Numbered from the stretch's first letter, positions 1-5,964 are shown. The stretch: 6,011 nucleotides of DNA from Methylacidiphilaceae bacterium UBA1321 (GCA_002306945.1 DBTH01000139.1:1048-7058), one strand, 5' to 3'. Program-made: numbers and translations. Notes: generated by a model from the sequence alone, not told the origin.

Positions 1-71
1 TTGCCATCCATGATGATGGCAACGTGCTGCGGTACTTTGGACAACTTGACCGCCGCCGGAGTTCCCGTCAT
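1..71 (-). CDS. uppS: Isoprenyl (undecaprenyl) diphosphate synthase, N-terminal fragment
   Basis: This is the 5' end of a gene cut by the left edge of the window; 23 full codons are visible. The translation begins MTGTPAAVKLSKVP and continues QHVAIIMDG, the hallmark start of cis-prenyltransferases (family consensus HVAIIMDGNGRWA). The Asp at residue 22 of the fragment (DG) matches the catalytic, diphosphate/Mg-binding aspartate of the family. Family members condense isopentenyl diphosphate units onto farnesyl diphosphate in the cytoplasm or at the inner membrane, usually making the C55 lipid carrier for peptidoglycan and O-antigen or capsule synthesis. The ATG overlaps the purA stop as ATGA, and I see no clear Shine-Dalgarno sequence in the last codons of purA, so expression probably depends on coupling to purA translation. 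The chain length of the product cannot be judged from this fragment. Confidence 0.9.
   Translation of the reverse strand, partial: MTGTPAAVKLSKVPQHVAIIMDG
68..71 (-). promoter_or_regulatory. ATGA stop/start overlap, purA to uppS
   Basis: The TGA stop of purA (70-68) and the ATG start of uppS (71-69) share bases in a 4-nt ATGA. The preceding sequence lacks a good Shine-Dalgarno match, so ribosomes finishing purA are the likely source of initiation on uppS. The overlap is read directly from the bases; the coupling is inferred. Confidence 0.85.
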
Positions 72-1333
72 ACGGTAAATGTTTGCTCGCGTTGAGCGCC
101 CACGGAGATGATGTGCAGCTTCGCACCGGTCAGTTCCGCAATGCCCTTGAGGTATTGCTGCGCTTCGCGGGGAAGCTTGCCGAACTTGCGGACGTCACTG
201 GTCGATTTCTGCCAGCCCTTGAAGGTCCGATAGACCGGTTTACAGCGGGCGAGCGCATCGATGTCGTTGGGCGGAAACTGGATTTTTTTACCGTCGAGCG
301 TGTAGGCGACACAAACCTTGATTTGTTTGAGCGTATCAAGGCCGTCGAGATTGGTGACGGCGAGGTAGTCGATGCCGTTGACCATCGCCGAGTAGCGGGT
401 CGCCACGGAGTCGACCCATCCGCAACGGCGTGCGCGGCCGGTGGTAGCGCCGAATTCGCGGCCCATGCCGTGAAGCAGGTCGCCGAGTTCCTTCGACTGC
501 GAGGGCAGTGGGCCTTCGCCCACGCGGGTGGTGTAGGCCTTGATGACGCCGACGACGGCATCCATCTTGTGGGGAGGAACGCCGGAACCGGTCACCGCGC
601 CACCTGCCGTCGTATTCGACGAGGTGACGAAGGGATAGGTGCCAAAGTCGATGTCGAGAAAAGTGCCCTGGGCGCCTTCAAAGAGGACGCTCTTGCCGCG
701 CTTGATCGCATCGTGCAGCCAGATGACGGTGTTGGTGATGAAAGGAGCGAGTACTTTGGCGGCGGCGAGGTAATCCTTGTTGACCTTCGCAAAGTTAAGG
801 GGCTTGCCACCGAGGGACTTGAGGATCGCGTTGTTTTCCTTGATGCGGGCCTTGAGCTTGGCGGAGAAAACCTTCGGCTGAGTGAGGTCGTAGAGGCGGA
901 TGCCGGTGCGGGCGGCCTTGTCGCCGTAGGTGGGGCCGATGCCGCGCTTGGTGGTGCCGATCTTGCCCTTGCCGCGGTGCTGTTCGCGCACTTCGTCGAG
1001 GTTGCGGTGGAAGGGGAATACGATGTGGGCGTTTTCGCTCAGGAGGAGTTTGCCGTTGACGGTGATGCCGCGGGATTCGAGTCCCCGGATTTCTTCAACG
1101 AGAGCCACCGGATCGACGACGACGCCGTTGCCGATAACGCATTTGCGACCGGGCCGCAGGATGCCGGAGGGAATCAGATGGAGGACGAATTTTTCCTTGC
1201 CCACCTCGACGGTGTGACCGGCGTTATTGCCGCCCTGATAGCGGACTACGACGTCCGTGTTCTCCATGAGGACATCGATAATCTTGCCTTTTCCCTCATC
1301 GCCAAATTGTGCACCAACCAAAATTGTATTCAT
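68..1333 (-). CDS. purA: Adenylosuccinate synthetase (PurA)
   Basis: PurA converts IMP, aspartate and GTP to adenylosuccinate, GDP and phosphate, the first committed step from IMP to AMP, in the cytoplasm. The 421-residue protein is close to the usual bacterial size (about 430). Visible motifs in order are the P-loop-like GDEGKGK (residues 11-17, with the catalytic Asp at 12), NNAGHT (36-41, catalytic His40), GTTKRGIGP followed by YGDKAAR (126-142, family signature 2), FEGAQGT (218-224), TSSNTTAGG (237-245), the Arg-rich TTGRARRCGW (297-306) and TNLDGLD (327-333), the guanine-recognition segment. Two positions are unusual: Phe10 replaces the Trp of the standard QWGDEGKG signature, and Asn328 replaces the Lys of TKLD. 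The ATG start is supported by AGG at 1342-1340, six bases upstream, and by the motif beginning directly after it. The gene is separated from ugd by about 108 nt and overlaps uppS. Codons TTA, CTA and TCA are absent from nearly the whole gene. Confidence 0.97.
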   Translation of the reverse strand: MNTILVGAQFGDEGKGKIIDVLMENTDVVVRYQGGNNAGHTVEVGKEKFVLHLIPSGILRPGRKCVIGNGVVVDPVALVEEIRGLESRGITVNGKLLLSENAHIVFPFHRNLDEVREQHRGKGKIGTTKRGIGPTYGDKAARTGIRLYDLTQPKVFSAKLKARIKENNAILKSLGGKPLNFAKVNKDYLAAAKVLAPFITNTVIWLHDAIKRGKSVLFEGAQGTFLDIDFGTYPFVTSSNTTAGGAVTGSGVPPHKMDAVVGVIKAYTTRVGEGPLPSQSKELGDLLHGMGREFGATTGRARRCGWVDSVATRYSAMVNGIDYLAVTNLDGLDTLKQIKVCVAYTLDGKKIQFPPNDIDALARCKPVYRTFKGWQKSTSDVRKFGKLPREAQQYLKGIAELTGAKLHIISVGAQREQTFTV

Positions 1334-1374
1334 ATATAACCTGCAATCAGTAGGAGCCGGATCAACCGGCTCAT
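1330..1374 (-). other. Possible 14-codon leader ORF ahead of purA
   Basis: An ATG at 1374-1372 opens a frame reading MSRLIRLLLIAGYI, with its TGA stop (1332-1330) overlapping the purA ATG as ATGA. The peptide is basic then hydrophobic, with three successive Leu codons CTC CTA CTG; CTA is avoided in the flanking genes. A GC-rich hairpin lies over codons 2-8. There is no convincing Shine-Dalgarno before this ATG, and an ORF this short with this overlap can easily arise by chance, so I list it only as a candidate. Confidence 0.15.
1354..1372 (-). promoter_or_regulatory. Small GC-rich hairpin in the purA leader
   Basis: Perfect 7-bp inverted repeat GAGCCGG (1354-1360) and CCGGCTC (1366-1372) with a 5-nt loop, ending about 20 nt before the purA start codon. 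On the minus strand it is not followed by a T run, so it does not look like an intrinsic terminator. It may be a leader structure affecting purA translation or mRNA stability. The repeat is certain; its function is unknown. Confidence 0.4.
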
Positions 1375-1394
1375 TCGTTCAAATCGACACAGCA

Positions 1395-1433
1395 AAGCGC
1401 AGTTTACCCCTAAGAACAAGGAAAACTGCGCTT
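1395..1433 (-). terminator. Long hairpin directly downstream of ugd, possible terminator or attenuator
   Basis: A perfect 11-bp inverted repeat (AAGCGCAGTTT at 1395-1405 and AAACTGCGCTT at 1423-1433) begins 8 nt after the ugd stop. The 17-nt interior can extend the stem on the minus strand through CC/GG and G-U pairs to a small loop. The following minus-strand sequence has only a short T stretch (CTTTGCTGTGT), so a strong intrinsic terminator is doubtful. It could equally be a 3'-end stabiliser or a partial terminator that lowers purA-uppS expression relative to lptD-ugd. Confidence 0.5.
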
Positions 1434-1441
1434 GGTGTTTG

Positions 1442-2731
1442 TCAGCGGCCAATGCTGTAGTAATCGAATCCGAGTTCCTTCATCTTCACCGGATCAAGCA
1501 AATTGCGTCCGTCGAAGAGAAGCGGGCTGTTCATCTTTTCCTTGATCTTGTTCCAGTCGAGGGTCTTGAAGTCGGTCCATTCGGTCGCAACGACGATAGC
1601 GTCGGCGCCTTCGGCCACTGCTTCGGCACTGGAAACGATCTGCGCCTTGGGAATCAGCGGAGCGGCCTTTTCAGAGCCCTTCGGGTCGTAGGCCTTGATG
1701 TGGGCCCCTTCCTTGATCATCTGTTCAACCAGAGCGATGGCCACGCTGGAACGAACGTCATCGGTGTTGCCCTTGAAGGCGAGGCCGAGGACGCCGATCT
1801 TTTTGTCGCGCAAAACCCAGAGGCTTTCGCGGATCTTCTTAATGAAGCGTTCGCGCTGTTCACGGTTGATGACTTCGACCTGTTTGAGGAGTTGGAAGTC
1901 ATAACCGAGATCGTCGGAAATCTTGATGAAAGCGGAGAGATCCTTGGGGAAGCAGGAACCGCCGTAACCGATGCCGGCGTTGAGGAAAGCGCGGCCAATG
2001 CGGTGGTCGGCACCCATGCCCTGGGCGACTTTTTCGACGTCTGCACCGCTAGCTTCGCAAATGATGGTGAGGGCGTTGATGTAGGAAATCTTGAGGGCCA
2101 GGAAGCTGTTGCTGGCGTGCTTGATCAACTCGGCGGAGTTCAGATCAGTCTCAAGGATGGGGGCGTTAAAGGGCTTGTAGATCTCCTTCATCGCATCGAG
2201 GGCGCGCTGGGTGTCGGAACCGACAACGATGCGATCCGGCTTCATGAGGTCGGCAACAGCCGAGCCTTCGCGGAGAAATTCGGGATTGCTGACGACGTCG
2301 AAGGAGGCCTTCTTGTTGTAGCGCTTGATGGTCTGGGCCACCTTGTCGCCGGTCTTGACCGGGACGGTGCTCTTGTCAACGATGATGCGGTAATCCTTCG
2401 GGAGGGCGCCAGCGATTTCGCGGGCAACGGCCTCAATGTAGCTGAGATCGACGCTACCGTCGGGTTGCGGCGGAGTGGGAACGGCAATAAAAATCACCAG
2501 AGACTTGTCGATGCCGTCCTTGATCGAAGTGGTGAAAGAGAGACGGCCGGAAGCGACATTCTTCTTAATGAGCTCTTCGAGACCAGGCTCGTAGATCGGG
2601 ATTTTGCCCTGATGGAGCATTTCGACTTTTTTCGCGTCGTTGTCGACGCAGATGACGTTGTGACCGACTTCGGCAAAACAAGTGCCCGTGACGAGTCCCA
2701 CATAACCGGAACCAATAATTGCTAAGTTCAT
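1442..2731 (-). CDS. ugd: UDP-glucose 6-dehydrogenase
   Basis: A 429-residue cytoplasmic enzyme that oxidises UDP-glucose to UDP-glucuronate using two NAD+, feeding capsule, LPS-core or other glycan pathways. The N-terminal Rossmann domain opens with GSGYVG (7-12) and an acidic strand end VDND (29-32). VPTP (84-87) and the STVP segment (121-124) follow. The NPEFLREGSAV motif (149-159) carries the family Glu151. ELIKHASNSFLA (201-212) carries Lys204 and Asn208, and GYGGSCFPKD (255-264) carries the catalytic nucleophile Cys260. The C-terminal UDP-binding domain has AFKGNTDDVR (318-327), and the protein ends YYSIGR, typical of the family. All key residues are intact and the length is normal. The related GDP-mannose and UDP-N-acetyl-mannosamine dehydrogenases share the fold, but the motif set best fits the UDP-glucose enzyme. 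Its ATG overlaps the lptD stop, and AGGA lies 5 nt upstream inside lptD. TTA, CTA and TCA codons are absent from essentially the whole gene. Confidence 0.95.
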   Translation of the reverse strand: MNLAIIGSGYVGLVTGTCFAEVGHNVICVDNDAKKVEMLHQGKIPIYEPGLEELIKKNVASGRLSFTTSIKDGIDKSLVIFIAVPTPPQPDGSVDLSYIEAVAREIAGALPKDYRIIVDKSTVPVKTGDKVAQTIKRYNKKASFDVVSNPEFLREGSAVADLMKPDRIVVGSDTQRALDAMKEIYKPFNAPILETDLNSAELIKHASNSFLALKISYINALTIICEASGADVEKVAQGMGADHRIGRAFLNAGIGYGGSCFPKDLSAFIKISDDLGYDFQLLKQVEVINREQRERFIKKIRESLWVLRDKKIGVLGLAFKGNTDDVRSSVAIALVEQMIKEGAHIKAYDPKGSEKAAPLIPKAQIVSSAEAVAEGADAIVVATEWTDFKTLDWNKIKEKMNSPLLFDGRNLLDPVKMKELGFDYYSIGR

Positions 2732-2740
2732 TTTAATCCT
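2728..2740 (-). promoter_or_regulatory. ugd ribosome binding site within lptD, with ATGA overlap
   Basis: AGGA at 2740-2737 sits 5 nt before the ugd ATG (2731-2729), which shares bases with the lptD TGA stop (2730-2728). The Shine-Dalgarno is thus encoded by the last sense codons of lptD (Thr-Gly-Leu-Lys). Unlike the purA-uppS junction, here both an overlap and a good ribosome binding site are present, so ugd may be translated both by coupling and independently. Confidence 0.8.
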
Positions 2741-4941
2741 GTTGTTAATTCAGTAGCGGGGAATGCCTTGAGGGTCAAGGACAGGTATATAGCCAGTTCA
2801 TTCTGTCTGTCGTTGACATACCGCTGTTTGAAGGTGGCCGACATCAGCCATGCCGACAAATCCCTGTGAATGGTGTAGGCCTGCTCCTGCAAATCGCCGT
2901 CGGAAGCCTCAAATTGATGCTCGGTCTCGAACTGCCAGTGTTCGTTGAGACGGTAGAAATTGTTCAACGTGAAGAGATCGCTGTTTTCGAAGAGCTCGCT
3001 GTTGTGGATATAGCGGTTGCCAAAACGCACACGGTAGGCGCGGGTGATCTGCCAGGTGATGTCGTTGTTGTACTCGCTGTAGGTGTCGTCGTAGAGATTG
3101 CTAGAGCTCTGTGAGTTGAAGGTCAGCCACGGGAACGGGTTGAACTGAATGTCGTTAAAGATATTGCTGTAGGGGTGGTTGTTGCCGGAAAAATTCTGAT
3201 CGATGTCGAGGTCGGCGTAAATCGCCCAGTCGATCAGGTCGTAATTCTTGCCGTCGCGCTGGGTCTGGATTTTGTTGCGAACGCCATGCCGGACGACGGC
3301 CTGCCGGTCGATCGAGTCGATGGAATTGTAGTCGGGAAAATTGATCGGAGCCAGACGGGTCGAGGCGAGACGGTCGTCGAATCCGCGAATGTCATTGGGC
3401 GAGGCCCCGTAGACTCCGGGGATGTACTGCATGTTGACGAACGGTTCGGCCACGTGCCGGATGCCGTCGATGCCCATATCCTTGTTTTTGACATCCGACC
3501 AGACTCGGGAGACCTTGAAGGACGATTCGACGCCGAGGTTGGGAACGAACCGGCCGCGGGGATTTTTGTTCTCGTATCCGTCCGAGGAATAGTCGTCGAT
3601 GACGCTATTGTCGTCCGACCAGTAGGTGCCGCGCAGACCGAGACGGGGCGTGATGTTGAGCCAGTTGAAATACTGCTTCGGGTAGAGGAACTGGTGGTAG
3701 GTGTCGTAGCGGTAGGCGCCGTAGCTCTGCAGATTGGAGGAGGTCGTGTCGGTATTGGAATAGGTGCGCTCGAAGTTGGTAACCGAGGTTTCGCCCTCGT
3801 AGGAAATCGGAGTATCGAACAGTTTCTGACGCTGGAACGACATTTTGAGTTCCGGCTTGCGTTCGACGGTCTCAAAGAAGTCATTGACCTGGTCGCGCAT
3901 CAACAGGGAGATGGTGTAGTGCGGGCTGTATTGAACCATCTGCACGAAGTTGTCCGGCTGCTGCTCGTGCTGGTATTCGTTTTCAAAGTAGTCGAGCGTC
4001 ACATACGGATCGCTCCAGCGATTGACGTCGGCCAGGATGCTGAAGTCGGGCCCGACCAGGAAATTCTGCTTGTAAGACACGCGGTAACGATTGTCGCTGT
4101 TGACATCGGGATAGGCGTACTTGGCTTCGGAACCCCGCGGCGGGCCGTCCGAATAGAGATTGTCCTGGGAGTAGAAACTGCGGAAGACGGCCTTGTTGTT
4201 GTCGTCCTTCTTGTAAAACATGTCGACTCCGCCGGCAAAGCCGCGTTTCTCGCTCATGTCGATGTGAACGGTGCCTTTGAGGCGGCTGTTGTAAACCCAG
4301 TTGTATTCGTTGTCGAAGAACGCACCGAAAGACGATTTGAATCCCGCCGTCCATTGGTAGGCCGCGCGGTCGTCGTCAAGTGCCTGGGCATAAATCGGCA
4401 GCCACAAAATCGGAACCGATCCGGCGTAGACAACGATGTTTTTCAAGACGATGGAATCGTCCGGGTAGAGCTCGACCGTGCGCGCCCGCATCTTGAACGC
4501 CGGATCCTCGCGATTGTCGGTGGTGAAAAAACCATTCTCGATGTGGTAGTGGTTCAACCCCGGAGTGAACACCGAATCTCCCGCGACATAGGCCGGGAAG
4601 TAAGCCATGCGAAAATCCGCGGATTGAATCGACTTGGTCTCGAAATTGTAGATCAGCGTATCGCCACGATAGACTTTGTCGCCGGTGTAAATCCGCACAT
4701 TGCCTTTGCAGACAGCGACTTTGGTTTTGGTGTTATAAGTCAACCGGTCGCAATAGACAACGTCCCCCTTGTATTTGACCAGGACATTGTCCTGAGCGCT
4801 CGCGATACCGGCCAATACACTGTTCTCGCCGTCGGAGGTAATCTCAATGGGGTCGCCAGCCGGAGCCGCCCCTTCCTCAGGAGCACCGGTAAGGAGTCCC
4901 GTTGAAAGCAACGCTAACAAGGCTGATAATAACCACTTCAA
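2728..4941 (-). CDS. lptD: LPS-assembly outer-membrane protein LptD
   Basis: LptD is the beta-barrel that inserts LPS into the outer leaflet of the outer membrane at the end of the Lpt bridge. The 737-residue product (E. coli LptD is about 784) starts with a signal peptide: MKW, a Leu/Ala-rich core (residues 4-17) and a likely cleavage near TGA (18-20), with no lipobox Cys. An OstA/LptA-like repeat domain follows (about 30-170; VLVKYKGDVVYCDRLTYN, CKGNVRIYTGDKVYRGD). The remainder alternates short aromatic/polar strands typical of the barrel. It includes RHVAEPFVNMQYIPG (495-509) and the IDSIDRQAVVRHGVRNKIQT stretch (541-560), both characteristic of the LptD C-terminal domain. Only two cysteines occur (64 and 78), both in the N-terminal domain. 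The start is TTG; an in-frame TAA four codons upstream and the signal peptide fix it, and the next Met is at residue 112. No LptE partner is visible here. It overlaps ugd. Confidence 0.9.
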   Translation of the reverse strand: MKWLLSALLALLSTGLLTGAPEEGAAPAGDPIEITSDGENSVLAGIASAQDNVLVKYKGDVVYCDRLTYNTKTKVAVCKGNVRIYTGDKVYRGDTLIYNFETKSIQSADFRMAYFPAYVAGDSVFTPGLNHYHIENGFFTTDNREDPAFKMRARTVELYPDDSIVLKNIVVYAGSVPILWLPIYAQALDDDRAAYQWTAGFKSSFGAFFDNEYNWVYNSRLKGTVHIDMSEKRGFAGGVDMFYKKDDNNKAVFRSFYSQDNLYSDGPPRGSEAKYAYPDVNSDNRYRVSYKQNFLVGPDFSILADVNRWSDPYVTLDYFENEYQHEQQPDNFVQMVQYSPHYTISLLMRDQVNDFFETVERKPELKMSFQRQKLFDTPISYEGETSVTNFERTYSNTDTTSSNLQSYGAYRYDTYHQFLYPKQYFNWLNITPRLGLRGTYWSDDNSVIDDYSSDGYENKNPRGRFVPNLGVESSFKVSRVWSDVKNKDMGIDGIRHVAEPFVNMQYIPGVYGASPNDIRGFDDRLASTRLAPINFPDYNSIDSIDRQAVVRHGVRNKIQTQRDGKNYDLIDWAIYADLDIDQNFSGNNHPYSNIFNDIQFNPFPWLTFNSQSSSNLYDDTYSEYNNDITWQITRAYRVRFGNRYIHNSELFENSDLFTLNNFYRLNEHWQFETEHQFEASDGDLQEQAYTIHRDLSAWLMSATFKQRYVNDRQNELAIYLSLTLKAFPATELTTGLK

Positions 4942-4976
4942 AGCAGTTTGGTCTTAGCAGCCAAGAGCCCTACTGC
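4939..4976 (-). promoter_or_regulatory. lptD initiation region: TTG start with abutting weak hairpin
   Basis: The start codon is TTG (4941-4939). An in-frame TAA lies at 4956-4954, so no upstream start is possible, and I see no Shine-Dalgarno at normal spacing. An imperfect hairpin ends one base before the TTG: 5 bp (4943-4947 with 4972-4976), 4 bp (4948-4951 with 4961-4964), a 9-nt loop and a 7-nt one-sided bulge. The start choice is well supported; a role for the hairpin is speculative. I see no convincing promoter or terminator in the 62-nt nadA-lptD gap. Confidence 0.45.
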
Positions 4977-5003
4977 CAATCACAAAAACTTGAGTAAATT
5001 CGT

Positions 5004-5930
5004 TTAATTGCGACTCCATTCCAGCATGCGCTGCAATGGAATATGCGCTTTTTCACGCAATTCACTTTTCATCGTTAATTCCGGGCTCTCTTCCTGAAGG
5101 GCACTGAGCACTTTCTCCAGGGTATTCATCTTCATGTATTTGCATTCCGCGCAGGAGCAACGTTGCGTCGGCCCGGCAATAAATTCCTTGTCCGGTATTT
5201 CCCGGCGCAAGCGGTGCAACATCCCCTCTTCGGTAATGATGATGAATTGTTTTGCCGCATGATTGCGGCAGTAATCAATCATTTTCTCGGTCGAGCAAAC
5301 TTCGTCGGCCAACATCCGCACCGCCCGGGTGCATTCGGGATGCGCCACCAGCGGTGCGTCGGGATGCTCCTGACGAATCCGGACAATGCTCTCGTGGGTG
5401 AATTCGATGTGGACGTAACAGTTCCCCTGCCAGGTCTTCATGGCGCGGCCGGTTCGTTGAATCACCCATTCGCCAAGGTTCTGATCCGGCGCGAACAATA
5501 TCTCCTTGTCGGCGGGTACCTGCCGAACGATCTTTTCGGCGTTGCCGGAGGTGACAATGACGTCGCTGAGCGCCTTCACTTCCGCCGTGCAGTTGATGTA
5601 GGAAACCACGTAAATGCCGGGATGCCGTTCCTTGTAAGCCGCCAGTTCGGCCGCCGGGCAGGATTCGGCCAGCGAACAACCCGCGTCCATGTCCGGCAGT
5701 AAAACCTTCCTGGACGGGTTGACGATCTTGGCCGTCTCGGCCATGAAGTGAACTCCGCAAAACAGGATGATGTCGGCGTTGGTCGATTGCGCCTGATAGG
5801 AAAGTCCGAGGGAGTCGCCCACAAAATCGGCAATCTCCTGAATCTCTTTGACCTGGTAGTTGTGCGCCAGGATGACGGCGTTCTTCTTTTTCTTGAGGTC
5901 GAGAATCTCCTGCTGCAACGAATTCATCAT
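5004..5930 (-). CDS. nadA: Quinolinate synthase (NadA)
   Basis: NadA is a cytoplasmic 4Fe-4S enzyme that condenses iminoaspartate (from NadB or aspartate dehydrogenase) with dihydroxyacetone phosphate to quinolinate in de novo NAD synthesis. The 308 residues are near the short form of the family (T. maritima about 298; E. coli 347). Visible motifs are AHNYQ (22-26), GDSLGLS (38-44), DMDAGCSLAESCP (80-92, with cluster-ligand Cys85), YINCTAEVKA (111-120), VTSGNA (126-131), CYVHIEFT (171-178, ligand Cys171), HPEC (197-200), CSTEKMI (212-218) and CSCAECKYMKMNTLEKV (258-274, with Cys263 the probable third ligand). The second and third triads are recognisable, and every residue I know to contact substrate appears present. 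Two adjacent ATGs (5930 and 5927) could start it; AAAGGG abuts the first, so the second has better spacing. nadB and nadC are not in this window. Confidence 0.96.
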   Translation of the reverse strand: MMNSLQQEILDLKKKKNAVILAHNYQVKEIQEIADFVGDSLGLSYQAQSTNADIILFCGVHFMAETAKIVNPSRKVLLPDMDAGCSLAESCPAAELAAYKERHPGIYVVSYINCTAEVKALSDVIVTSGNAEKIVRQVPADKEILFAPDQNLGEWVIQRTGRAMKTWQGNCYVHIEFTHESIVRIRQEHPDAPLVAHPECTRAVRMLADEVCSTEKMIDYCRNHAAKQFIIITEEGMLHRLRREIPDKEFIAGPTQRCSCAECKYMKMNTLEKVLSALQEESPELTMKSELREKAHIPLQRMLEWSRN

Positions 5931-5933
5931 CCC

Positions 5934-5964
5934 TTTATATCAGGCCATTCCCCCTCCAGGTCAA
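5934..5964 (-). promoter_or_regulatory. Candidate sigma70-type promoter of nadA with extended -10
   Basis: TTGACC (5964-5959) resembles the -35 TTGACA, and TATAAA (5939-5934) resembles the -10 TATAAT, preceded by TG plus one base (an extended -10). The spacer is 19 nt, longer than ideal, which an extended -10 can tolerate. The expected transcription start falls close to position 5927, that is, on or next to the second nadA ATG, which would make the transcript leaderless or nearly so. Matches are direct; activity is inferred. The remaining 5965-6011 shows no gene or clear signal. Confidence 0.4.
5942..5957 (-). other. Strong SD-like GGAGG followed by Met-Ala-stop upstream of nadA
   Basis: The minus strand reads GGAGGGGGAATGGCCTGA, a near-perfect Shine-Dalgarno a few bases before ATG GCC TGA, a two-codon frame ending about 10 nt before the nadA start. 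If transcription begins upstream, this is a minimal upstream ORF that could influence nadA initiation. If the candidate promoter here is used, the element is not transcribed and has no translational role. Confidence 0.2.

Noticed and set aside
83..1339. Plus-strand open frame of 418 codons opposite purA
   Set aside because: It is codon-aligned with purA and stays open only because purA avoids TTA, CTA and TCA. The translation resembles no known family, while the purA frame carries all catalytic motifs.
1373..1394. A promoter for purA between the two hairpins
   Set aside because: I could not find a -35/-10 pair with acceptable matches and spacing in this stretch.
1439..2725. Plus-strand open frame of 428 codons covering ugd end to end
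   Set aside because: Codon-aligned opposite-strand shadow of ugd, explained by the same codon avoidance. Its low-complexity Asp/Val/Gly-rich translation is typical of such shadows.
3983..4354. Minus-strand alternative-frame ORFs inside lptD (and similar ones inside purA, ugd and nadA)
   Set aside because: Arg/Ser/Pro-rich translations in the wrong frame of strongly supported genes; no motifs.
3175..4905. Plus-strand open frame of 576 codons opposite lptD
   Set aside because: Long, but aligned with lptD codons and composed of Val/Asp/Gly-rich sequence without domains. It ends exactly where the TCA codon of the lptD signal peptide occurs.
4984..5003. T run after nadA (GTTTTTG on the minus strand) as an intrinsic terminator
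   Set aside because: Only a 4-bp AAAC/GTTT stem can form before it, with no GC-rich hairpin. Termination here is not supported.
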